This document shows positions 1-7,693 of a stretch of DNA of 64,000 nt, piece after piece. The stretch covers positions 62,001 to 126,000 of the forward strand of contig JAKLLA010000008.1 of the NCBI GenBank assembly GCA_023150375.1, read 5' to 3'. The notes below the pieces were generated by a model. It saw nothing but the letters and a program-made list of their open reading frames with translations. It searched no databases and had not been told where the DNA came from. Origin of the DNA: Burkholderiaceae bacterium (GTDB lineage Bacteria > Pseudomonadota > Gammaproteobacteria > Burkholderiales > Burkholderiaceae_C). The stretch's first letter is position 1. Each line of letters starts with the position of its first letter. Position numbers and translations under genes: made by a program.

Positions 1-2
1 AC

Positions 3-473
3 CCGATCCTGAACGCCTCGGTGGACGGCAACGACATCGTCTACCACGGCTACTTCGACATCGGCATCGCGGTGGGCTCGCCGCGCGGCCTGGTGGTGCC
101 CATCCTGCGCAACGCCGACCAGATGTCGTTTGCCGACATCGAGAAGAAGATCGCCGAGTTCGGCCAGAAGGCCAAGGACGGCAAGCTGGGCCTGGAAGAC
201 CTGGCCGGCGGCACCTTCTCGATCTCCAACGGCGGCACCTTCGGCTCGATGCTCTCGACCCCGATCATCAACCCGCCGCAGTCCGCGATCCTGGGCGTGC
301 ACGCCACCAAGGACCGCGCCGTGGTCGAGAACGGGCAGGTCGTGGTGCGCCCGATCAACTACCTCGCGATGTCCTACGACCACCGCATCATCGACGGCCG
401 CGAAGCCGTGCTGGGTCTGGTGGCCATGAAGGAAGCGCTGGAAGATCCGGCCCGCCTGCTGTTCAACATCTGA
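3..473 (+). CDS. odhB: 2-oxoglutarate dehydrogenase E2 component (dihydrolipoyl succinyltransferase), C-terminal part
   Basis: The 5' end of this gene lies outside the window; about 156 C-terminal residues remain. They form the end of the 2-oxoacid dehydrogenase acyltransferase catalytic domain, which transfers the succinyl group from lipoamide to CoA in the TCA cycle. The catalytic signature DHRIIDG is visible around nt 378-398, and its histidine is the family's active-site base. The upstream segment with the AILGVH stretch is also typical of E2 enzymes. Assignment to OdhB/SucB rather than pyruvate dehydrogenase E2 rests on the sequence type and on lpdA following downstream, and is likely but not proven. 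A small PspC-type gene lies between this gene and lpdA. Confidence 0.93.
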   Translation, partial: PILNASVDGNDIVYHGYFDIGIAVGSPRGLVVPILRNADQMSFADIEKKIAEFGQKAKDGKLGLEDLAGGTFSISNGGTFGSMLSTPIINPPQSAILGVHATKDRAVVENGQVVVRPINYLAMSYDHRIIDGREAVLGLVAMKEALEDPARLLFNI

Positions 474-524
474 ACGGCAGCCCCTGCGCACCGGGCCGGC
501 TTGTCCGCCGTCAAGCACACACAG

Positions 525-540
525 CGTGAAGTGCTTCACG
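525..540. promoter_or_regulatory. Perfect inverted repeat between odhB and the PspC-domain gene
   Basis: CGTGAAG (525-531), TG, then CTTCACG (534-540) form a perfect 7-bp inverted repeat 41 bp before the next start codon. It could be an operator, or in RNA a 6-bp stem with a GTGC loop. No T-run follows, so it is not a simple intrinsic terminator. The function is not known. Confidence 0.35.
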
Positions 541-581
541 ATCGGAACACCGGCCCCCGGAGCGGGCCGCAGGAGTGAGCC

Positions 582-929
582 ATGAGCCTGAGCGACGAAC
601 TGCTGAAACTGGACCAGCTGCGCGAGCGCGGTGTCCTGACCCCGGCGGAATTCGAACAGGCCAAGCGCCGGCTGCTGGAGGCGGGCGAGCCGCCCCCGGC
701 GGTGCAGGCGGTGAACCGATTGCGCCGTTCCAGCCGCGATCGCTGGCTGGCCGGCGTGTGCGGCGGGCTGGCCCGCGTGACCGGGGCCGAGGCCTGGGTC
801 TGGCGGCTGCTCTTCGCGCTGCTGTTCTTCTTTGCCGGCACCGGTGTGCTGGTGTACCTGCTGATGTGGATCTTCGTGCCCGAGGAAGGCGCGGCAGATC
901 CCGACTCCTTGACCCGGTCGACCCCCTGA
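582..929 (+). CDS. Small SHOCT/PspC-domain membrane protein
   Basis: A protein of 115 residues. Residues about 8-32 (LDQLRERGVLTPAEFEQAKRRLL) resemble the SHOCT short helical domain, usually found at the ends of oligomeric or membrane proteins. Residues about 47-108 match the PspC family: a WLAGVCGGLAR motif, then a hydrophobic membrane segment ending in YLLMWIFVPE. In enterobacteria PspC helps sense inner-membrane stress, but many short PspC-domain proteins have no known role. The start ATG follows a purine-rich GCAGGAG. The gene sits between odhB and lpdA on the same strand, so it is probably co-transcribed with the 2-oxoglutarate dehydrogenase genes; a functional link is speculative. Confidence 0.8.
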   Translation: MSLSDELLKLDQLRERGVLTPAEFEQAKRRLLEAGEPPPAVQAVNRLRRSSRDRWLAGVCGGLARVTGAEAWVWRLLFALLFFFAGTGVLVYLLMWIFVPEEGAADPDSLTRSTP

Positions 930-968
930 GCCTACGGGCCGCGGGGTCGCCAACGACAGGCTGAAACC

Positions 969-2396
969 ATGTCCAAGCAATTCGACGTCGTCGTGATCGG
1001 CGGCGGCCCCGGCGGCTACATCGCGGCCATCCGTGCCGCGCAGCTCGGCTTCAATGTCGCCTGCATCGACGAGTGGAAGAACGACAAGGGCGGCCCCGCC
1101 CCCGGCGGCACCTGCACCAACGTCGGCTGCATTCCCTCGAAGGCGCTGCTGCAGTCCTCCGAGCACTACGAGCAGGCCGCCCACCACTTCGGCGAGCACG
1201 GCATCACCCTCGACAACCTGAAGATGGATGTCGCGAAGATGGTCGGCCGCAAGAACACGGTGGTCAAGCAGAACAACGACGGCATCCTCTACCTGTTCAA
1301 GAAGAACAAGGTCAGCTTCTTCCACGGCCGTGGCAGCTTCGCCAAGGCGGTCGAAGGCGGCTACGAGGTGAACGTCGCCGGCGCCGCCAACGAGACGCTC
1401 GTGGCCAAGAACGTCATCGTCGCCACCGGCTCCAACGCCCGTGCGCTGCCCGGTGCCGCCTTCGACGAGGAGAAGATCCTCTCCAACGACGGCGCGCTGC
1501 GCATCGGCGCCGTGCCGGCCAAGCTCGGCGTGATCGGCTCGGGTGTCATCGGCCTGGAGATGGGCTCGGTGTGGCGCCGCCTCGGCTCGGAAGTGACCAT
1601 CCTCGAAGCCATGCCCACCTTCCTGGCTGCCGCCGACGAAGGCGTCGCCAAGGAAGCGCTGAAGGCCTTCCAGAAGCAGGGTCTGAAGTTCGAGTTCGGC
1701 GCGAAGATCTCCAAGGTCGACGCCTCGGGCGAAGGGGTGATCGTCAGCTATGCCAACGCCAAGGGCGAGGAGCAGACGCTGGCGGTGGACAAGCTGATCG
1801 TCTCGATCGGCCGCGTCGCCAACACCATCGGCCTGAACCCTGAGGCCGTCGGCCTGAAGCTCGACGAGCGCGGCGCCATCGTCGTCGACGACGAGTGCCG
1901 TACCAACCTGCCCGGCGTCTGGGCGGTGGGCGATGTGGTGCGTGGCCCGATGCTCGCGCACAAGGCCGAGGAAGAGGGCGTGGCGGTGGCCGAGCGCATC
2001 GCCGGCCAGCACGGCCATGTCAACTTCGCCACCATTCCCTGGGTGATCTACACCAGCCCCGAGATCGCCTGGGTCGGCCGCACCGAGCAGCAGCTCAAGG
2101 CCGACGGCGTCGCCTACAAGGCCGGCCAGTTCCCCTTCATGGCCAACGGCCGGGCGCGCGCGCTGGGCGACACCACCGGCTTCGTCAAGTTCCTGGCCGA
2201 CGCCAAGACCGACGAGATCCTGGGCGTGCACATCGTCGGCCCCTTCGCCTCGGAGCTGATCTCCGAAGCCGTGGTGGCCATGGAGTTCAAGGCCAGCGCC
2301 GAGGACATCGCGCGCATCTGCCACGCCCACCCCTCGCTGTCCGAGGCGACCAAGGAAGCCGCGCTGGCCGTCGACAAGCGCACGCTGAACTTCTGA
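969..2396 (+). CDS. lpdA: Dihydrolipoyl dehydrogenase (E3)
   Basis: This 475-residue flavoprotein reoxidises dihydrolipoamide on the E2 subunit and reduces NAD+, completing the 2-oxoglutarate (and often pyruvate) dehydrogenase cycle in the cytoplasm. The N-terminal FAD Rossmann motif GGGPGG is at residues 11-16. The redox-active disulfide is GGTCTNVGC with Cys49 and Cys54, and a second nucleotide-binding motif (GSGVIG) lies near residue 190. The catalytic HPSLSE (His454, Glu459) of the dimerisation domain is near the C-terminus. The length is normal for the family. It lies 39 bp after the PspC-domain gene. Confidence 0.96.
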   Translation: MSKQFDVVVIGGGPGGYIAAIRAAQLGFNVACIDEWKNDKGGPAPGGTCTNVGCIPSKALLQSSEHYEQAAHHFGEHGITLDNLKMDVAKMVGRKNTVVKQNNDGILYLFKKNKVSFFHGRGSFAKAVEGGYEVNVAGAANETLVAKNVIVATGSNARALPGAAFDEEKILSNDGALRIGAVPAKLGVIGSGVIGLEMGSVWRRLGSEVTILEAMPTFLAAADEGVAKEALKAFQKQGLKFEFGAKISKVDASGEGVIVSYANAKGEEQTLAVDKLIVSIGRVANTIGLNPEAVGLKLDERGAIVVDDECRTNLPGVWAVGDVVRGPMLAHKAEEEGVAVAERIAGQHGHVNFATIPWVIYTSPEIAWVGRTEQQLKADGVAYKAGQFPFMANGRARALGDTTGFVKFLADAKTDEILGVHIVGPFASELISEAVVAMEFKASAEDIARICHAHPSLSEATKEAALAVDKRTLNF

Positions 2397-2625
2397 ACGA
2401 CGGCGAGTCCTTCGCCCTTTCCCCGCCTGTGACCCGCCCGCCTGCGCGGTGCGGGCGGCGGGGACCCTTCCCGAGGGGGCGGCGCGAGTCGCCCCTTCTG
2501 CCTTCTCCGTCCTGCGGTCCTGCCCGCCCTGCGGGCCGGGGCGCTCCCTGCGGCCGGTGCTGCGCTCGCCGCGCTGCGCCGGGCCGGCTCCCGGGGTGCC
2601 CGCCGCGACCTCTTCGCCACAGGCC

Positions 2626-3726
2626 ATGCCCTCCGTCACCGAGCTCTACCACCAGACCCTGGCCGAGAAGGGCTTCACCGCCGACCCCGCGCAGCTGCGG
2701 GCGGTGGCCATGCTGCAGCGCTGCCAGGACGAATGGGCCGCCTACAAGGCCCGGCGCAGCAACGCGATCACCAAGGCCCTGGTGCGCCCGCCCATTCCGC
2801 GCGGCGTGTACATGTACGGCGGGGTGGGGCGCGGCAAGAGCTTCCTGATGGACTGCTTCTTCCAGGCCGTGCCGCTGCAGCGCAAGACCCGGCTGCATTT
2901 CCACGAATTCATGCGCGAGGTGCACCGCGAGCTGCAGGACCTCAAGGGCATGAGCGACCCGCTCACCGAACTGGGCAAGCGCATCGCCCGGCGCTACCGG
3001 CTGATCTGCTTCGACGAGTTCCACGTCGCCGACGTCACCGACGCGATGATCCTGTACCGGCTGCTCGAGTCGCTGTTCGCCAACCGCGTCTCGATCGTCA
3101 CCACCTCCAACTTCCACCCCGACGGCCTGTACCCCAACGGCCTGCACCGCGACCGCATCCTGCCGGCCATCGAACTGCTCAAGGCCAAGCTGGAAGTGGC
3201 CTGCGTCGACAACGGCACCGACTACCGCCGCCGCGCCCTCGAGGAAGTGGAGCTCTACCACTGCCCGCTGGACGCCCGTGCCGACGCCGCCCTGACCCGC
3301 GCCTTCGAGGAACTCGCCCCTGCGCAGGACGAGGCTCCGGTGATGCGCATCGAGCACCGCGAGATCCGCGCCCGCCGCAAGGCCGGCAGCGTGGTCTGGT
3401 TCGAGTTCAAGGAACTCTGCGGCGGCCCCCGCTCGCAGAACGACTACCTGGAAATCGCCAGCCAGTTCGAGACCGTGCTGCTCAGCAACGTCCCGCAGAT
3501 GCCGCCCAAGCTCGCCTCCGAGGCGCGCCGCTTCACCTGGCTGGTCGACGTGCTGTACGACCGCCGCGTCAAGCTCATCCTGTCGGCCGCCGTGCCAGCC
3601 GAAGCGCTTTACACCGAAGGCCCCCTGGCGCACGAATTCCCCCGCACCGTCTCGCGCCTGAACGAAATGCGCAGCGCCGAGTACCTGGCGCTCGAGCGGC
3701 GCGATGTGGATACCTCGCTGACCTAG
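2626..3726 (+). CDS. zapE: Cell division protein ZapE (AFG1-like ATPase)
   Basis: This 366-residue P-loop ATPase belongs to the AFG1/LACE1 family. In E. coli, ZapE associates with the division ring under stress; mitochondrial homologues act in protein quality control. The Walker A motif is GGVGRGKS at residues 65-72, and the Walker B motif is LICFDEF with Asp130-Glu131. The start ATG at 2626 was chosen because similarity-like sequence begins at MPSVTELYHQ. The frame is open further upstream to 2449, but that stretch is Pro/Arg-rich and looks non-coding. The 229 bp before the start are very GC-rich with no feature I can identify. The TAG stop is part of a CCTAGG site where an IS481-like remnant begins. 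Confidence 0.92.
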   Translation: MPSVTELYHQTLAEKGFTADPAQLRAVAMLQRCQDEWAAYKARRSNAITKALVRPPIPRGVYMYGGVGRGKSFLMDCFFQAVPLQRKTRLHFHEFMREVHRELQDLKGMSDPLTELGKRIARRYRLICFDEFHVADVTDAMILYRLLESLFANRVSIVTTSNFHPDGLYPNGLHRDRILPAIELLKAKLEVACVDNGTDYRRRALEEVELYHCPLDARADAALTRAFEELAPAQDEAPVMRIEHREIRARRKAGSVVWFEFKELCGGPRSQNDYLEIASQFETVLLSNVPQMPPKLASEARRFTWLVDVLYDRRVKLILSAAVPAEALYTEGPLAHEFPRTVSRLNEMRSAEYLALERRDVDTSLT

Positions 3727-3727
3727 G

Positions 3728-3990
3728 TGTGAAGGTTCAATAGGTTGTTGCGGGTGTTCACCCGGAGAAGTTTTGAGAGACTGGCAATCGCCAAACCGCC
3801 CGTCCAACTCAAAACCCGAACCGGATGAACACCCATAAGCATGCCCGATTGACGTACCTGCGCCGCCTGGAGATGGTCAAGGACATCACCGAACACGGCG
3901 TAAGCGCCGCTCAGGCCGGCCGCCAGCATGGCGTCAGCGCAGTCACTGCCCGCAAGTGGCTGGGACGCTACTTGGCCGAGGGCGCCATCG
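3728..3990 (+). mobile_element. Left-end remnant of an IS481-family insertion sequence
   Basis: The segment begins with TGTGAAGGTTCAATAGGTTG directly after a CTAG (3723-3726); CTAG is the known preferred target of IS481-type elements. A short leader, then the first ~55 codons of an IS481-type transposase (ATG at 3825), closely match what I remember of the left end of Bordetella IS481. Similarity stops at about 3990. The catalytic DDE core and a right inverted repeat are absent, so the element is truncated and inert. The right boundary is approximate. Confidence 0.8.
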
Positions 3991-4157
3991 GCCAGGACAA
4001 GCGGTACGAGGAACTCGGGCGGGTGGTGACGTGGCTGTACGGGGAGCTGGGGCAGCCGCAGGACACGGGTTACGCGGTGCTGGTCCGGGCGGCCCGGGCG
4101 CTCGAGGCGCGGGATCGTGAGCAACGGTGCGGCCCGGATCGGGGCCGCGCAGGATGA
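3825..4157 (+). pseudogene. Truncated IS481-family transposase N-terminus fused to unrelated sequence
   Basis: The open frame has 110 codons. Residues 1-55 (starting MNTHKHARLTYLRRLEMV) are the helix-turn-helix DNA-binding region of an IS481-family transposase, including a VSAVTARKWLGRYLAEG recognition-helix region. Downstream, where LADxSSRP and the catalytic domain should follow, the sequence changes to an unrecognised stretch ending in RCGPDRGRAG. A full-length transposase would be about 315-350 residues. It is therefore a broken gene, although a short DNA-binding peptide could in principle still be made. Confidence 0.75.
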
Positions 4158-4181
4158 CGGCAACACCACGCAGGTGACACC

Positions 4182-4574
4182 ATGAAATTCGGCTACACCA
4201 TCGTCTATGTGTCGGACGTCGCGGCTTCGCTGGCCTTCTTCGAGCAGGCCTTCGGTCTGCAGCGGCGGTTCCTGCACGAAAGTGGCACCTACGGCGAACT
4301 CGAGACCGGCGCCACCGCGCTGGCATTCGCGGCGCATGCGCTGGGTGACCTGAACTTTCCGGGTGGGCATGTGCACGCCGACCAGTCGGCGCAGCCGCTC
4401 GGGTTCGAGATTGCGCTGGTGACCGACGGTGTCGCCGCCGCACACCGCGTGGCCGTCGGCTGCGGGGCGACCGAGCTGGCCGCTCCGACGCTGAAGCCCT
4501 GGGGTCAGACGGTGTCGTATCTGCGCTGCCCGAACGGCGTGCTCGTCGAGCTGTGCACGCCCATGGGCGGCTGA
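4182..4574 (+). CDS. VOC-superfamily (glyoxalase/bleomycin-resistance fold) protein
   Basis: A 130-residue single-unit VOC protein. It has two beta-alpha-beta-beta-beta modules: residues about 3-60 (GYTIVYVSDVAASLAFFEQAFG) and about 70-128, ending in the metal-ligand-type strand GVLVELCTP. Such proteins bind divalent metals and catalyse isomerisations, dioxygenation or thiol transfer, or they sequester drugs; the substrate cannot be told from the sequence. It starts 24 bp after the transposase-remnant frame, with no strong SD, and is probably a small accessory gene. Confidence 0.82.
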   Translation: MKFGYTIVYVSDVAASLAFFEQAFGLQRRFLHESGTYGELETGATALAFAAHALGDLNFPGGHVHADQSAQPLGFEIALVTDGVAAAHRVAVGCGATELAAPTLKPWGQTVSYLRCPNGVLVELCTPMGG

Positions 4575-4691
4575 GCGACGAGGGCGCGCGCCGGGGTTGC
4601 GGGCCCTCGCGTGGCCGGGCCTGCTCGGTCCGGCTCGCGCAAGGCTTGCCATGCGGTATCGTCTCTGCCTCGCATCCGAGGAGCCGTCGAC

Positions 4692-5216
4692 ATGCACCCC
4701 CTGGCCCTGCTACTGCTCGTCCTGGCGGCGCTGCCGGCCCAGGCGGCGAGGAACGCGATCCTGGAGATCGAGTGCAGCCATCCGGCTGCCGCTGGGGCGG
4801 GCCCTGCGGCGGCGTCGGCCGGTTTCGAGTCCAGCGAGCGGCGCGAGGCGGTGTCGGTGCTGCACCTGCCCACCGCCGCGGCGCTGCAGAAGGAGCTGGC
4901 TGCGCGGGCGACGGTGCCGTATGCGCGGGTGGACGACGCCCATTACGCCAGCCGGGATGGCCGCCACACCCTGCGCCAGGTCGAGAAGTCCTCTGGCCCG
5001 ATCGGCCCGGCCTGCGACGAGGTGGTGGCCGCGCTGATCGCCCGCTTCGACCAGAAGGATCCGGAGGATCTGCGCGCCGTGCCGAGCGTGGAGCTGTACC
5101 TGCTCGACGGCTTGAGCCGGCACCGCTGGGAGCTGGTGGACAAGCAGTGGCGCGATCGCTCGACGCCGTCCCTGGTGAAGACGAACGCGACCTACTACCT
5201 GCGGCGGCCCGACTAG
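4692..5216 (+). CDS. Unrecognised exported protein
   Basis: I do not recognise the family of this 174-residue protein. The first ~19 residues (MHPLALLLLVLAALPAQAA) form a clear Sec signal peptide with an AQA-type cleavage site, so the mature protein should be periplasmic. It has a single cysteine near the mature N-terminus (IECSHP) and one mid-protein (GPACDEVV), which could form a disulfide. No transmembrane helix is seen. The ATG at 4692 is preferred over upstream in-frame starts because it places the signal peptide at the terminus. It converges with the response-regulator gene at 5275. Confidence 0.65.
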   Translation: MHPLALLLLVLAALPAQAARNAILEIECSHPAAAGAGPAAASAGFESSERREAVSVLHLPTAAALQKELAARATVPYARVDDAHYASRDGRHTLRQVEKSSGPIGPACDEVVAALIARFDQKDPEDLRAVPSVELYLLDGLSRHRWELVDKQWRDRSTPSLVKTNATYYLRRPD

Positions 5217-5274
5217 CCGTTGCCTGCGGGGGGCGAGCCCAGGCGCCGCGGCAGAACGGGGCGGGCGCGGGCGC

Positions 5275-5970
5275 TCAGGGCACCTCGGACTCGACCAGCC
5301 GGTAGCCCACACCCGGCTCGGTGAGCAGCAGGCGGGGCTCGGCGGGTTCGTCCTCGAGCTTGGCGCGCAGCTGGCCCATGTACAGGCGCAGGTAGTGGGT
5401 GTGCTCGGTGTATTCGGCGCCCCAGACGTCGGCCAGCAGCTGGCGGTGCGTGACCACCTGGCCGGCGCTGCGCACCAGCCGGGCGAGCAGCTTGAACTCG
5501 GTGGGGGTGAGGTGCAGCGGCTGGCCGTGCCGCTGCACGCGGTGGGCGTTCAGGTCCACCTCGAGGCCGGCGGCACGGTACTGGGTGGTGGCCGCGCGCA
5601 GGTGGGTGCCGCGGTGGCGCAGCGCCACGCGCATGCGCGCCAGCAGCTCGCCGATGCCGAAGGGCTTGACGAGGTAGTCGTCGGCGCCCTGGTCGAGCAG
5701 GCGGATCTTCTGGCCTTCGGCCTCGCGGGCCGAGATCACCAGCACCGGGCAGCCGCGGCGGCGGCGCAGGTCGGCCAGCAGGGTCTCGCCGTCGCCGTCG
5801 GGCAGGCCCAGGTCGAGCACCACCAGGTCGACGTCGGCGTGCCGTGCCAGCGCCAGCCCCTCGGACAGGCTGGCGGCGGTGAGCAGGGTATAGCCCTCCA
5901 CCTGCAGCGCGGCGACCAGGGTGGCGCGCAGTTCGCGGTCGTCCTCGACCAGCAGCACGCGCAGGGTCAT
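5275..5970 (-). CDS. KdpE-like OmpR-family response regulator
   Basis: This 231-residue two-domain response regulator has a receiver domain (residues 1-115) with acidic pocket Glu9-Asp10-Asp11, phosphoacceptor Asp53 in VVLDLGLPDGDG, and Lys102 in LVKPFG. The C-terminal winged helix of the OmpR/PhoB type (about 130-228) contains LTPTEFKLLARL and the recognition region THYLRLYMGQLRAKLE, which is strongly KdpE-like. Its ATG overlaps the stop of the kinase gene (ATGA), so the two are translationally coupled. Because trkH lies just upstream in the same run, it probably controls potassium uptake rather than a kdpFABC operon, which is not in this window. Confidence 0.88.
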   Translation of the reverse strand: MTLRVLLVEDDRELRATLVAALQVEGYTLLTAASLSEGLALARHADVDLVVLDLGLPDGDGETLLADLRRRRGCPVLVISAREAEGQKIRLLDQGADDYLVKPFGIGELLARMRVALRHRGTHLRAATTQYRAAGLEVDLNAHRVQRHGQPLHLTPTEFKLLARLVRSAGQVVTHRQLLADVWGAEYTEHTHYLRLYMGQLRAKLEDEPAEPRLLLTEPGVGYRLVESEVP

Positions 5971-7655
5971 GGCGACGGCTCTGCGGTATTGCCAGGGGAC
6001 GGCCCGGGCGCCGCATCCGGCATGGGCTCCGCAGCGGGCTCCGGCGGCGGCTGGGCAGGCGGCTCGCGCAGCGGCAGCAGGCATTCGAAGGCGTTGCCGC
6101 CGCCGGCCCGGATGCGCAGGCGCAGCTCGCCGCCGTGGCTGCGCGCGATGGCGCGGCACACCGCCAGGCCGACGCCGGCACCGGGCGGCCGCGCGCGGGT
6201 CGGGCTGCCGGCCGGGCCGCGCCCGCGGCGGAAGACCTCGAAGATCTGCTCGCGCTCGGCTGCCGCAATGGCCGCACCGCGGTCGCGCACCGCCAGCAGC
6301 AGGCGCTGCCTGCCGTCGCGGCGCGCCCGCAGCTCCACCGGCGAGCCTTCGGGGCTGTACTTCAGGGCGTTGTCGATCAGGTTGGCCAGCAGCTGCGACA
6401 GCAGCATCGCGTCGCACCACAGCAGCGGCAGGTCGGGCTCGAGGCGGGCGCGCAGGCGGCGCGTCGGGTCGTGCCGGCGGGCCTGGCGCAGCGCGCTGCC
6501 CACCAGTTCCTCGGCCGACTCCCAGTCGCAGTGCAGCTGCACGCCAGGGGCGTCGAGGCGGGCGAGCTGCAGGGTGTTGTCGGTCAGGCGGGCGAGGCGC
6601 TCGGCCTCCTCGACGATGCCGTGCGCCAGCTGGCGGCGCTGCGCGGCATCGAGCCGCTCGACCTGGGTTTCGAGCGCCGAGGCCGCCCCCATGATGGTGG
6701 CCAGGGGGGTGCGGTAGTCGTGCGAGATGGCCGCCAGCAGGGCATTGCGCAGGCCCTGCTGCTGGGCCTGTTCGCGGGCCTGGCGCTCCTGTCGGGCGGC
6801 CTGGGCGCGCTGCAGGGCTGCGCCCATCTGGTCGCACAGGGCCTGCAGCTGGGCGCGCAGTTCGGCGTCGCCGGGCAGTTCCGGCCCGGCGCCCAGCCCC
6901 GGCAGCAGGGCCGCACCCAGGCAGGCGCCGCGGCCGCGCAGCGGCAGGTAGGTGTCGGGCTGGTCTTCCAGACGGCCGCTGCCGGGGCCCAGCGGCCGGC
7001 CCTCGTGCTGGCAGCGGCGCAGTCGGGCCAGCTGTTCGGCGTCGGCGCGACCGGACAGGCGGCCCTTCTCGCTGCTGCTCCCAACCCGGGAGGCGGCCTG
7101 CGGACCGTCGACCGGCGCCGCGGCCAGCCACAGCGCGGCGGGCTGCCCGCTGCTCTGGCGCAGCAGCGCGAGCAGTTCTTCGGCCAGCGCGGCGGGGTCC
7201 TCGGCGTCGCGCAGGCGGTCGCCCCAGCGGCGCAGCTGGTCGGCCCGCTCGGCCTGCGCCGCGGCCTGGGCCGCGGTGGCGCGCAGCCGGGCCATCAGGG
7301 CGCTGATGATCCAGCTGACCGTCAGCATGGCCAGCAGCAGCAGGCCGTGGTGGTGCAGGTCCACCGCAAAGGTGCCGCGCGGCGGCACGAAGGCGAAGTT
7401 GAAGCCCATCACGCCGACCCCGATGGCCAGCGCGGCCGGCAGTGGTCGCCACCAGATGGCCGCCACCGCGGCGGCCAGGATCAGCAGCATGGCCTGGCTG
7501 GCCAGCTCGACGTGGCCGTCGAGCAGCAGCATCGCCGCCCAGGCCAGCTGCCAGGCCAGCAGGCCGGGCCACAGGCTGCGCCACAGCGTCGGCCAGGTCG
7601 GCCGCCAGCGGGGGCGGCCGACCTCCCCGGGAGCGTCGGCAGGCGATGCGGTCAT
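5967..7655 (-). CDS. KdpD-like sensor histidine kinase lacking the N-terminal KdpD/Usp region
   Basis: A 562-residue membrane kinase. Four transmembrane helices at about 30-47, 52-68, 73-90 and 103-122 match the DUF4118 membrane unit of KdpD. A GAF-like linker (about 140-280) follows, then a HisKA domain with phosphoacceptor His312 in ISHDYRTPL, and an HATPase_c domain with NLIDNALKYSPEG and GVGLAVCRAI. Full KdpD (about 890 residues) has an N-terminal KdpD plus Usp sensor portion that is absent here. The G1 box reads DRGAAI instead of the usual DxGxGI. The C-terminus ends in a Pro/Glu-rich tail. It lies 38 bp after trkH and overlaps the regulator gene. Confidence 0.87.
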   Translation of the reverse strand: MTASPADAPGEVGRPRWRPTWPTLWRSLWPGLLAWQLAWAAMLLLDGHVELASQAMLLILAAAVAAIWWRPLPAALAIGVGVMGFNFAFVPPRGTFAVDLHHHGLLLLAMLTVSWIISALMARLRATAAQAAAQAERADQLRRWGDRLRDAEDPAALAEELLALLRQSSGQPAALWLAAAPVDGPQAASRVGSSSEKGRLSGRADAEQLARLRRCQHEGRPLGPGSGRLEDQPDTYLPLRGRGACLGAALLPGLGAGPELPGDAELRAQLQALCDQMGAALQRAQAARQERQAREQAQQQGLRNALLAAISHDYRTPLATIMGAASALETQVERLDAAQRRQLAHGIVEEAERLARLTDNTLQLARLDAPGVQLHCDWESAEELVGSALRQARRHDPTRRLRARLEPDLPLLWCDAMLLSQLLANLIDNALKYSPEGSPVELRARRDGRQRLLLAVRDRGAAIAAAEREQIFEVFRRGRGPAGSPTRARPPGAGVGLAVCRAIARSHGGELRLRIRAGGGNAFECLLPLREPPAQPPPEPAAEPMPDAAPGPSPGNTAEPSP

Positions 7656-7693
7656 GGCCGCGCACGCTACCACGCCGGCCTCCCCAGGGGCAT

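Noticed and set aside
3960-4181. Right end of the IS481-like element
   Set aside because: I found no inverted copy of the TGTGAAGG end and no second CTAG boundary, so a complete element is not supported.
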